Source: a bacterium HR20
GTDB taxonomy: Bacteria > Bacteroidota > Ignavibacteria > Kapaibacteriales > NICIL-2
Assembly (NCBI GenBank): GCA_002898675.1
Contig: BEHW01000058.1
Location: 1 to 13,176, forward strand
Direction: 5' to 3'
DNA length: 13,176 bases
The notes beneath the pieces were generated by a model, which was given only the letters and a program-made list of their open reading frames with translations, ran no database searches and was not told the DNA's origin. Position 1 is the first letter of the stretch. Every line of letters starts with the position of its first letter. Positions 5,827 through 12,483 of the stretch are shown piece after piece. A program made the position numbers and the translations under genes.

Positions 5827-7497
5827 TCATTTCGGCACTGTCAGCATAGGAACTCGAATCCCGAAGCGTTCGGCATTCGCCCGCGCGCGCTCGTACCCGG
5901 CATCTGCATGGCGCAGGATACCAGTCAGTGGATCGTATGTCAGAACTCGTTCGAGTCGGCGTGCAGCTTCGGGTGTACCATCGGCAACGATGACCATGCC
6001 GGCATGGAGTGAAAGGCCAATTCCCACCCCACCACCATGATGGAACGACACCCACGTCGCACCACCGATCGCATTGAGCGCAAAGTTGAAGTACACCCAG
6101 TCGGCGATTGCATCTGATTGGTCAAGCATAGCTTCCGTCTCGCGGTATGGCGACGCAACCGAGCCGCAGTCGAGGTGATCGCGACCGATGACAATCGGGG
6201 CTTTGACCTGTCCGCTTCGGACAAGGTCATTGAAGAGCAACCCTGCTTTTGCACGTTCGCCATAGCCAAGCCAGCATATCCGTGCAGGCAGCCCCTGGTA
6301 GCGGATGTGCGACTGAGCACTCCGAATCCAGCGGTGGAGGTGCTCGTCGTGTGGGAACAGGTCCATAATCGCTTCATCGGTGACGCGAATATCCTCTGGA
6401 TCGCCGCTGAGGGCAACCCAACGGAACGGACCCCGCCCATCACAGAATTGCGGACGAATGAACTCTGGCACAAATCCGGGAATATCGAATGCACGCTCGA
6501 CATTGCCGTAGTCGCGTGCAATGCCGCGAATGTTGTTCCCGTAATCGAAAACAACTGCACCCCGATCCTTGAATGCCAACATCGCCTGCACATGTTCGGC
6601 AATCGAAGCATACGCCCGACGCAAGTACTCGGCTGGATTGCTCCGGCGGAGTTGATCGGCTTCCGCTTTTGTCAAGCCGGCAGGGTAGTACCCATTGAGC
6701 GGATCGTGTGCTGCAGTCTGATCGGTGACAACATCGGGTGTGACACCACGGCGGACAAGCTCAGGATGAATTTCTGCTGCGTTGCCGACAAGTCCGATCG
6801 AAATCGGCTGCCCTGCTGCTTTATGCTCCATCAAAAGAGCCAACGCCTGGTCGAGGTCGTACATCTTGTGTTGGCAATACCCATCGCGGATGCGACGGTC
6901 AATGCGCTCTTGGTCAATTTCCACACAGAGGATCGCTGCTTCGGCGATCGTAGCTGCCAAGGGCTGAGCGCCGCCCATTCCGCCCATCCCTGCAGTCAGG
7001 ATAAACCGCCCACGGAGCGTCCCACCGAAGTACTTGCGCCCGCACTCGGCAAATGTTTCGTAGGTACCCTGGACGATCCCTTGCGTGCCGATATAAATCC
7101 AGCTGCCAGCAGTCATCTGCCCATACATCGTCAAGCCCAGCGCCTCCAGTCGCCGGAATTCATCCCACGTTGCCCACTTGGGCACCAGATTCGCGTTGGC
7201 GATGATCACCCGCGGCGCATCGGGATACGTTCGAACCACACCGACCGGTTTGCCGGATTGAACCAAGAGCGTTTCGTCTTCGTCCATCGAGCGAAGCGTC
7301 GCGCAGATTGCCTCGAAGCACTCCCAGTTGCGTGCTGCTTTTCCACTTCCACCGTAAACGATAAGCTCGGCAGGACGCTCAGCGTTCTCCGGATCGAGAT
7401 TGTTCTGGATCATCCGGTAGGCTGCTTCGAGCTGCCAATTTTTGCAATGCAGCGTTGTGCCTCGCGGTGCGCGAATGGTACGTTCCATTACCGTCAT
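5827..7497 (-). CDS. hutU: Urocanate hydratase
   Basis: Converts urocanate to 4-imidazolone-5-propanoate, the second step of histidine degradation, using tightly bound NAD+ as an electrophile. At 556 residues it is the normal length. Seen in order: VYGGSGKAARNWE (47-59), MTAGSWIYIGTQGI (128-141), the NAD-binding glycine segment GMGGMGGAQPLA (170-181), VGNAAEIHPEL (237-247), TDQTAAHDPLNGYYPAG (258-274), FDYGNNIRG (317-325), FCDGRGPFRW (351-360), RICWLGYGER (406-415), GRDHLDCGSVASPYRETEAM (438-457) and HHGGGVG. Cys408 aligns by length with the catalytic Cys410 of the Pseudomonas enzyme, and Arg452 with its NAD-contacting Arg454 (inference from numbering I recall). The ATG at 7497 overlaps the stop of the DUF971 gene (ATGA), so the two are coupled. 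No other hut gene is in the window, so the pathway must be completed elsewhere. Confidence 0.97.
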   Translation of the reverse strand: MTVMERTIRAPRGTTLHCKNWQLEAAYRMIQNNLDPENAERPAELIVYGGSGKAARNWECFEAICATLRSMDEDETLLVQSGKPVGVVRTYPDAPRVIIANANLVPKWATWDEFRRLEALGLTMYGQMTAGSWIYIGTQGIVQGTYETFAECGRKYFGGTLRGRFILTAGMGGMGGAQPLAATIAEAAILCVEIDQERIDRRIRDGYCQHKMYDLDQALALLMEHKAAGQPISIGLVGNAAEIHPELVRRGVTPDVVTDQTAAHDPLNGYYPAGLTKAEADQLRRSNPAEYLRRAYASIAEHVQAMLAFKDRGAVVFDYGNNIRGIARDYGNVERAFDIPGFVPEFIRPQFCDGRGPFRWVALSGDPEDIRVTDEAIMDLFPHDEHLHRWIRSAQSHIRYQGLPARICWLGYGERAKAGLLFNDLVRSGQVKAPIVIGRDHLDCGSVASPYRETEAMLDQSDAIADWVYFNFALNAIGGATWVSFHHGGGVGIGLSLHAGMVIVADGTPEAARRLERVLTYDPLTGILRHADAGYERARANAERFGIRVPMLTVPK

Positions 7498-7847
7498 TGC
7501 TCATTCTTCCGCGTTGATGTATCGGACTCCGTCATGTTTTCTGCAATCTGCCGCAAAAGATTCCAGGGGTAAATTCCAGTATCATGGCCATCGGCCCAAC
7601 GAGCACGTACGCCGTAGTTACCAACCGGTTCAAGTGCAACAAGTTCGTTCATGCCAGGCGCAAATTGAACAAGTGGCACAAGCACCGTTGTTCCAAACAC
7701 CTGCTCACCCTTGCAGTACGCGCATGGGCAGTTGCGGCGCAGTACCTCCAGGGGAATTGCGGCGTTCAATCCATCACCCCAGACAATACGGAGCGTGGCA
7801 GCATCGAGCCGTTCAATACGCGTCGGGCGGTCGAAGGTTGTCGCCAT
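7494..7847 (-). CDS. DUF971 protein (gamma-butyrobetaine hydroxylase-like N-terminal domain)
   Basis: A 117-residue single-domain protein. The sequence shows IVWGDG near the start, the cysteine cluster CPCAYC (Cys40, Cys42, Cys45) and then YGVRARWADGHDTGIYPWNLLR (79-100) with His88. In gamma-butyrobetaine hydroxylase the equivalent N-terminal domain binds zinc through a C-x-C-x2-C cluster and a later His, so this protein very likely holds a structural zinc. Stand-alone DUF971 proteins occur in many bacteria, sometimes beside iron-sulfur cluster genes, but their function is not settled. Its stop codon overlaps the hutU start, implying translational coupling. I see no direct reason for a role in histidine breakdown. 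The start at 7847 is the only reasonable ATG. A 54-bp gap separates it from divergent yjbQ. Confidence 0.9.
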   Translation of the reverse strand: MATTFDRPTRIERLDAATLRIVWGDGLNAAIPLEVLRRNCPCAYCKGEQVFGTTVLVPLVQFAPGMNELVALEPVGNYGVRARWADGHDTGIYPWNLLRQIAENMTESDTSTRKNEQ

Positions 7848-7849
7848 AG

Positions 7850-7882
7850 TGCAGTGTTACAAAAATCGTAAATTTCACTGCA
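7850..7882. promoter_or_regulatory. Nested dyad in the DUF971/yjbQ divergent promoter region
   Basis: TGCAGTG (7850-7856) and CACTGCA (7876-7882) are 7-bp perfect inverted repeats. Inside them TTAC (7857-7860) and GTAA (7868-7871) form a second pair. The whole element fills most of the 54-bp gap between the two divergent starts. A -7-like TAAATTTC (7869-7876, one mismatch to TAnnTTTG) on the plus strand overlaps the right arm, 25 nt before yjbQ. A shared operator is plausible but unproven. Confidence 0.4.
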
Positions 7883-7901
7883 ATTTGCACCGACATTTGC
7901 G

Positions 7902-8330
7902 ATGAGCATCATTCAACGCATCGTTGTGCTCGGGCCATTTCCGCGTGGCGTGCATTGCATCACGAAGACAATTACCGAGCAACTCCCAGAGCTGCACCAC
8001 GTCGGCTACGGTATCGCGCACCTTTTTCTGCAGCATACCAGCGCCGCACTGACTCTTGGAGAGAACACCGATCCAGACGTCCGAGCTGATCTCGGCGAAC
8101 ATCTCGAGCGGCTTGTGCCGGACGACTTACGCCTGTACCGCCACAGCATCGAAGGAGCCGATGATGCATCCTCGCATATCAAGAGCGTTCTCGTTGGCGT
8201 AAGCCTTTCGATCCCTATTCGCAATGGTGCACTGGCGCTCGGTCGGTGGCAGGGCATCTACCTGTGCGAATTCCGGGAGCGCGCTGGCAAACGCTCAATC
8301 GTGGTAACGATCCTTGGCGATAGTCAATGA
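7902..8330 (+). CDS. yjbQ: YjbQ family protein (UPF0047)
   Basis: A 142-residue protein of the widespread YjbQ/UPF0047 family, small cytoplasmic trimers. Some members have weak thiamine phosphate synthase activity, but the physiological role is uncertain. Diagnostic motifs are FLQHTSAALTLGEN (42-55), DPDVRADL (57-64), RLVPDD (70-75), HSIEGADD (81-88), SHIKS (91-95), GVSLSIPI (99-106), and LGRWQGIYLCEFR (113-125). The usual DDMPAHIKS segment reads DDASSHIKS here, with the conserved His and Lys retained. The ATG at 7902 is the only nearby start, with no Shine-Dalgarno. Its TGA overlaps the ATG of comF (ATGA), so it heads a plus-strand operon. Confidence 0.94.
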   Translation: MSIIQRIVVLGPFPRGVHCITKTITEQLPELHHVGYGIAHLFLQHTSAALTLGENTDPDVRADLGEHLERLVPDDLRLYRHSIEGADDASSHIKSVLVGVSLSIPIRNGALALGRWQGIYLCEFRERAGKRSIVVTILGDSQ

Positions 8331-9064
8331 CTGCGCTCGGAACTATTGTGCGTTTTGTCGAGCAGATTGGCAAGTGCCTGCTCGATTTTGCTGTACCGTG
8401 GCGATGCATGCTCTGCGGAGCAGTCTTACCCCCCAACACGCAGTGGCACTACCTCTGTCGGCAATGTTTCGATAGTCTTCATCCAGCACCTCCGCCGCAA
8501 CAGTTACTGGCCATTGCCCAGGAGCACAGCGGCGATCTCGATGATTGCCCGCTGTCGCTGGTCATCGCACGCTGGAGTGCAGATCCGCGGCAGGCAGGAC
8601 TCTTCCGCTTGATCTACGCACTCAAGTACTACGGCTACTGGCAAGTTGGCGTCGAATTGGGTATCGAGCTTGGAGCAGCAGTACAGTTGCTTGCACCCAC
8701 GCGGTACGACGCGATCGTTCCAGTGCCAATCCATCCAGCACGTCGGCGCGAACGTGGCTACAACCAAGCCGATGCCATCGCTGAAGGGGTGCAGCGCCTC
8801 CTCCGCATCCCTGTCTTGCTGGATGCCATTCGCCGCACCCGATACACGCAAAGCCAAACCAGGCTCTCCGCAGGAGAACGCCGCACCAATACCGAAGGAG
8901 CATTCGGTCAAGGCCCCCAGGCAGCCCGGCTGCAAGGTGCTACAATTTTGCTGGTTGATGACGTCTTCACCACAGGCTCGACGCTCCGCAGCGTAGCCAC
9001 CTGCGCCTTGGAGCTTGGAGCCGCACGCGCCGACGCCGCAACGCTCGTTGCAGCACGACAGTAA
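8327..9064 (+). CDS. comF: ComF-family phosphoribosyltransferase-like protein
   Basis: A 245-residue ComF-like protein. It starts with a four-cysteine zinc ribbon (Cys27, Cys30, Cys44, Cys47 in WRCMLCG and YLCRQC), followed by the family's YALKYYG motif (97-103), PVPIHPARRRERGYNQ (132-147) and a PRPP-binding loop LLVDDVFTTGSTL (198-210). These are the standard features of the type I phosphoribosyltransferase fold in ComF. In naturally competent bacteria ComF aids DNA uptake or later steps; elsewhere its role and substrate are not known, and this gene alone does not prove competence. It overlaps the yjbQ stop by four bases (ATGA) and is followed after 24 bp by the aminopeptidase gene, so it lies in the middle of a three-gene unit. 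Confidence 0.93.
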   Translation: MTALGTIVRFVEQIGKCLLDFAVPWRCMLCGAVLPPNTQWHYLCRQCFDSLHPAPPPQQLLAIAQEHSGDLDDCPLSLVIARWSADPRQAGLFRLIYALKYYGYWQVGVELGIELGAAVQLLAPTRYDAIVPVPIHPARRRERGYNQADAIAEGVQRLLRIPVLLDAIRRTRYTQSQTRLSAGERRTNTEGAFGQGPQAARLQGATILLVDDVFTTGSTLRSVATCALELGAARADAATLVAARQ

Positions 9065-9088
9065 CCAACAACGCTCGGACCATCGCTG

Positions 9089-10489
9089 ATGAAATTCCCC
9101 ATCGCAGTTGTTCTTGCTCTTCTTCTCCTGGGCCAGGCTGGCGCTCAGCTGCTGCCGTATGAGCGATACGAAAGTGATGGTATTCCACCCGACGTTTACC
9201 GAGAACGTCGCCTGCATTTGGTAGCATCGCACACTGACCGCGCGGCAATCCTCCTCCTGAGCGCCGACGTGCGTAACCGCCAGAACGACGTTGACTACGA
9301 ATACCGTCAGAACTCGAACCTTCTCTACTTGACTGGCTGCACCGAGCCACGATGCGCACTGCTGCTCGTTCCAGGAGGATTCACCTGGAACGGTACGCAC
9401 TCGACTGAGCTGTTCTTCATCGAGCCACGCAACCCTGATCGCGAAACGTGGACCGGCATTCGTATGGGTCCGACCGAAGCCGAGCGTGTGCTCGGGCTAC
9501 GGCCAGCGCTCGAGTATTCCGCGTTGAAAGAAGTGCTCGACTCCCTTCTACGCCACCGCGACACACTCTACATTGCCTCGGGACTGCCGACACCATCGGT
9601 AGAGCTTCCAATCGCCGGTACACGCATCGAGGTAGAGCAACTACTTCGCAATTGGCTTCACGAGCGTTTTCCTGGTTTGATCCTTCGGACGTCGCTTCGG
9701 ACGCTCGCTGCAATGCGCGAAGTCAAAGACGCTCATGAGCTGCGGCTCCTCCAGAAAGCAATTGACATCACACTCGATGCGTTCGAGGCAACCATGCGCA
9801 ATGCCAAGCCTGGCATGGCAGAATATGAACTCGAAGCCATCATGGAATATCACTTCCGCCGAGCTGGTGCAGAAGACGTTGGCTATCCGAGCATCATCGG
9901 AAGCGGCACCAATGGCTGCATCCTCCACTACCAGACCAACCGCCGCACCACGCGCACGGGAGACCTTGTCCTTGCCGACTGCGGTGCAGAGTACCGCGGC
10001 TACACCGCAGACATTACGCGTACATTCCCGATCAGTGGTCGTTTCTCGCCCGAGCAGCGGCAGCTGTACCTGCTCGTCCTCGAAGCGCAGGACTCTGCAA
10101 TTGCCAGCGCTCAGGTCGGTGCACCATTCCGTGCAACCCATCGTGCCGCTGAATCAGTCATCGCGCGCGGTTTGATGGAGCTTGGGATCATCGAATCCCC
10201 CAATGAGGTGCGGCGCTACTTCATGCACGGTACCTCGCACTACCTGGGTCTCGACGTCCACGATGCTGGCACCTATGGCTCACTCCGCACCGGAACAGTT
10301 ATCACCGTCGAGCCGGGGATCTACATTCCACCGGGCAGTCCCTGCGATCCAAAGTGGTGGAATATCGGCATCCGCATCGAAGACGACATCCTCATCACCG
10401 ACAGCGGACCGGTGAATCTCTCTGCACGACTTCCGCGACATCCCGATGCTATCGAGGCATTGATGAACGCAAGCCCGGCAGCACGGTGA
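9089..10489 (+). CDS. pepP: Secreted Xaa-Pro aminopeptidase (M24B family)
   Basis: Removes an N-terminal residue that precedes proline, using two metal ions, normally manganese. The 466-residue protein has a clear signal peptide (MKFPIAVVLALLLLGQAGAQ, ending about residue 20), so it acts outside the cytoplasm, probably in the periplasm. Residues 33-175 are the AMP_N domain (NSNLLYLTG, FFIEPRNPDRETWTG). The catalytic pita-bread domain follows. The five metal ligands are all present: Asp297 and Asp308 (LADCGAEYRGYTADITRTFP), His384 (FMHGTSHYLGLDVHD), Glu408 (ITVEPGIYI) and Glu431 (GIRIEDDILIT). Spacing agrees with E. coli PepP. It begins 24 bp after comF with no Shine-Dalgarno and is probably read from the yjbQ promoter. 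The symbol is by similarity; E. coli PepP itself is cytoplasmic. Confidence 0.95.
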   Translation: MKFPIAVVLALLLLGQAGAQLLPYERYESDGIPPDVYRERRLHLVASHTDRAAILLLSADVRNRQNDVDYEYRQNSNLLYLTGCTEPRCALLLVPGGFTWNGTHSTELFFIEPRNPDRETWTGIRMGPTEAERVLGLRPALEYSALKEVLDSLLRHRDTLYIASGLPTPSVELPIAGTRIEVEQLLRNWLHERFPGLILRTSLRTLAAMREVKDAHELRLLQKAIDITLDAFEATMRNAKPGMAEYELEAIMEYHFRRAGAEDVGYPSIIGSGTNGCILHYQTNRRTTRTGDLVLADCGAEYRGYTADITRTFPISGRFSPEQRQLYLLVLEAQDSAIASAQVGAPFRATHRAAESVIARGLMELGIIESPNEVRRYFMHGTSHYLGLDVHDAGTYGSLRTGTVITVEPGIYIPPGSPCDPKWWNIGIRIEDDILITDSGPVNLSARLPRHPDAIEALMNASPAAR

Positions 10490-10545
10490 CTGGTCAGTGT
10501 TCGTCGGATGCGCACAAAGTCTTTAGGTGGGTGTTTGCAGAGGGG

Positions 10546-11901
10546 CTAAGCCTTCGCATCATGCCGGACGCGCAGTAAGCGAACAGCATGCTCGAGGATA
10601 TACTCTGCACAGACGCGCTTCGGAGCCGGTGCGTAGGAGTGACGAACCGCACGGTCGCCATCGAACGTCACGATCGTAATCGTGTTCAAATCTCCCTCAA
10701 ACCCACTATCGGGTGCATCGAGGGCATTGAGCACCGCAACATCGCAGCCGCGTACGCGAAGTTTGGCGATGCCATCGTCGAGCCGCTGTTGCTCTTCAAG
10801 TGCAAAGCCGACAAGCACACCATCGGGTGGCTTTGATTGCCCTAACGAGGCTAAAATGTCTGGAGTGCGGACGAGCTCGATAGTCATTCGATCGCCGATG
10901 TCGTTTCGCTTGAGCTTGCCTGGGCTGGGCGTTGCCGGCATAAAATCTGCGACTGCTGCAGCTGCGATCGCGATGCTCCACTGCCCTCGGTATCGCTCCA
11001 CAGCTTCGAGCATTTGGCGAGCTGTTTCAACCTTGACGAGCTCAACTCCCCGCGGTGGATCGAGCGCAACAGGTCCGCTGACGAGGACCACACGTGCCTT
11101 CCTATCCCGGGCAGCTTCTGCGAGTGCGTACCCCATTTTGCCTGATGACCGGTTCGAAAGGAATCGCACTGCATCGAGTGCTTCGCGTGTCGGGCCAGCA
11201 GTGATGAGGACTGTAACGCCATCGAGTCCCCCCTGTTCTCCATGCACCAGCTGCGCAAGAGCAATCTCTGCTGTCAAACGATCCGCATGGACGGTTTCTT
11301 CCAGCGGGCGGCTCGAGACGTACCCTGGCGCCTGGGTCGCCGCACGTGAGACCGCTGACACCAGATGCTCGACGATCACCGAAGGCTCAGGCATGCGGCC
11401 AACTCCCCAGAGTCCACTGGCAAGCTCGCCTTCCTCCGGTGGTATGATGATCGCTCCATCGCGACGGAGTTGCTCGACATTGCGCTGCGTCGCAGGATGC
11501 TCCCACATTGTTGTGTCCATTGCTGGCGCAACAACAAGCGACGTCGAGCGTGGCAGTGCGAGCGCCAGACAGGCAACAACCGAATCACACAAGCCATGCG
11601 CAAGGGAACCAAGCAAATGTGCGCTGCACGGAGCAATGAGCATTGCATCTGCCCAATGTGCCCAGTGGATATGCCAGGAGCCGCCGTGCTGAATCTGCTC
11701 ATCGAACATCTCGAGCGCCACTGCTTCCCCGGCGAGATTCCCCAGCACCATAGGTGAAACAAAGTGCCGAGCCGATGGCGTCATCGCAACACGAACGTGC
11801 GCGCCACACTGCCGCAGAAGACGCACCACAAGCGGCGCTTTATACGCAGCGATGCTACCACCGACGCCGAGAATGATCCGTTTACCGCGCAGTTGCTCCA
11901 T
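10546..11901 (-). CDS. coaBC: Bifunctional phosphopantothenoylcysteine decarboxylase / phosphopantothenate-cysteine ligase
   Basis: Two successive steps of coenzyme A synthesis: the CoaB half joins cysteine to 4'-phosphopantothenate and the FMN-dependent CoaC half decarboxylates the product. The CoaC domain (1-180) shows ILGVGGSIAAYKA (10-22), the active-site His77 in HIHWAHWADAMLIAPCSAH, PAMDTTMW (126-133) and the clamp ASGLWGVGRMPEP (161-173). The CoaB domain (228-451) shows ITAGPTREALDAVRFLSN ending at Asn250, SSGKMG, AAAVADF and KLKR (329-332). The clamp has Ser162 where E. coli has Cys158, and the linker between domains is about 35 residues longer than in E. coli (both from recall). ATG 11901 gives 451 aa and fits the family; a TTG at 11931 would add ten. 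It follows the omega-like gene, a common bacterial order, but a terminator lies between them. Confidence 0.95.
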   Translation of the reverse strand: MEQLRGKRIILGVGGSIAAYKAPLVVRLLRQCGAHVRVAMTPSARHFVSPMVLGNLAGEAVALEMFDEQIQHGGSWHIHWAHWADAMLIAPCSAHLLGSLAHGLCDSVVACLALALPRSTSLVVAPAMDTTMWEHPATQRNVEQLRRDGAIIIPPEEGELASGLWGVGRMPEPSVIVEHLVSAVSRAATQAPGYVSSRPLEETVHADRLTAEIALAQLVHGEQGGLDGVTVLITAGPTREALDAVRFLSNRSSGKMGYALAEAARDRKARVVLVSGPVALDPPRGVELVKVETARQMLEAVERYRGQWSIAIAAAAVADFMPATPSPGKLKRNDIGDRMTIELVRTPDILASLGQSKPPDGVLVGFALEEQQRLDDGIAKLRVRGCDVAVLNALDAPDSGFEGDLNTITIVTFDGDRAVRHSYAPAPKRVCAEYILEHAVRLLRVRHDAKA

Positions 11902-11928
11902 CGCAGATGGTTCAGTGCCGATTGAGTG

Positions 11929-11936
11929 CAAAATAA
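11929..11936 (-). promoter_or_regulatory. Possible -7 element for coaBC within the terminator tail
   Basis: The minus strand reads TTATTTTG, one mismatch from TAnnTTTG, starting immediately after the terminator stem and ending 27 nt before ATG 11901. Any -33 element would lie inside the hairpin, and no TTG is present at the right spacing. It is listed as a candidate only. Confidence 0.3.
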
Positions 11937-11972
11937 ACGTCCGCTGCTACAGCGACGGTAGTCAGCGGACGT
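11937..11972 (-). terminator. Rho-independent terminator after the omega-like gene
   Basis: ACGTCCGCTG (11937-11946) pairs with CAGCGGACGT (11963-11972), and inside them CTAC (11947-11950) pairs with GTAG (11958-11961). This gives a 14-bp stem with one bulged base (11962) and a 7-base loop. On the minus strand the stem is followed at once by TTTATTTTG, a U-rich tail, so it would stop transcripts coming from the omega-like gene before coaBC. The plus-strand side has no T-run. Confidence 0.8.
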
Positions 11973-12013
11973 AACTGCCGTATGATTTCGCCCGGGGACG
12001 AAGGAACACTGTC

Positions 12014-12334
12014 CTACGCTTCCGCCGATGGCTGCTCTGCATTAGGGCGCCACCAATGCAGTTTGTCATCGAACATCTCACGCATCGCCAGAAACGTTGG
12101 CTTCGGTATGCGATCGAACTCGCGGCTCACCTCAAGCTTGATAGCCCGAGTTTCGTTGTCTTCCTCCCGCTCTGCCAAATCGTAGGTACGTGCAAGGTAC
12201 TGGTTCCGAATCTGATCGTTGATCTGCCGTGCACGCAAGCCGAGTGCAACAATCGCTTCGTAGAGCGACCCTTGCGCCGATGCTTTCATCTTGACTTCAA
12301 TCGGATTGACCAAGCTCATGTGGTTGATGCTCAT
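12014..12334 (-). CDS. rpoZ: DNA-directed RNA polymerase omega-like subunit (Bacteroidota-type RpoZ)
   Basis: A 106-residue small protein resembling the omega/Rpb6-like subunit of Bacteroidota, which helps assemble and stabilise RNA polymerase through the beta' subunit. The conserved core is GSLYEAIVALGLRARQINDQI (22-42), followed by a charged middle and REFDRIPKPTFLAMREMFDDKL (71-92), matching the KxPKPT..A..E...DK pattern of that family. ATG 12334 is taken as the start. The open frame extends to 12454 but the extra N-terminal part has no recognisable domain, and a TATTTTTG -7 element at 12374-12381 lies 39 nt before 12334. ATG 12319 is an alternative. Location next to coaBC is typical for omega genes. 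Sequence similarity in such short proteins is limited, so the identity is good but not absolute. Confidence 0.85.
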   Translation of the reverse strand: MSINHMSLVNPIEVKMKASAQGSLYEAIVALGLRARQINDQIRNQYLARTYDLAEREEDNETRAIKLEVSREFDRIPKPTFLAMREMFDDKLHWWRPNAEQPSAEA

Positions 12335-12373
12335 CGCAGCATCGTAGCGAGGTGATACATTCCAAACTGGCTG

Positions 12374-12381
12374 CAAAAATA
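12374..12381 (-). promoter_or_regulatory. Bacteroidota-type -7 element for the omega-like gene
   Basis: The minus strand reads TATTTTTG, a full match to TAnnTTTG, ending 39 nt before ATG 12334. The upstream -33 element is weak, with TTC rather than TTG at a 15-nt spacing. The start-codon distance is close to those of the pckA and M1 promoters. Confidence 0.45.
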
Positions 12382-12419
12382 CGGCAACGCTCCTCCGAAC
12401 GTTCGACTGCGCATTGTGT

Positions 12420-12449
12420 TTGCACGATGGGGTTGCTTTGCTAAGTTTG
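12420..12449 (+). promoter_or_regulatory. Bacteroidota-type promoter for the M1 aminopeptidase
   Basis: TTG at 12420-12422 (TTTG from 12419) is followed after 19 nt by TAAGTTTG at 12442-12449, both elements matching the Bacteroidota -33/-7 consensus. The -7 element ends 34 nt before ATG 12484 and has the same eight bases as the pckA promoter. No Shine-Dalgarno follows. It shares the 149-bp divergent gap with the omega-like gene promoter. Confidence 0.65.
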
Positions 12450-12483
12450 CCCACGTGTTCTTGCTACTCCATTTCGATCCACA

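Noticed and set aside
5738..5830. A 30-codon frame whose ATG overlaps the hutU stop (ATGA) on the minus strand
   Set aside because: Very short, no similarity to a known small protein and no Shine-Dalgarno; the ATGA overlap is expected often by chance.
6118..7572. A 484-codon open frame on the plus strand opposite hutU
   Set aside because: It lies wholly antisense to an unmistakable urocanate hydratase, has no recognisable domain, and long antisense frames are common in GC-rich genes.
8504..9400. A 298-codon open frame on the minus strand across comF and pepP
   Set aside because: It is antisense to two well-supported genes, Cys-rich in an irregular way, and shows no domain.
10490..10545. Possible terminator between convergent pepP and coaBC
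   Set aside because: Only a 4-bp inverted repeat (ACTGGTCAGT) and a tiny GGCT/AGCC pair are visible, with no T-run; too weak to call.
12014..12454. A 146-residue version of the omega-like protein starting at 12454
   Set aside because: The extra 40 residues have no family resemblance and would span the probable promoter; ATG 12334 gives the usual size.
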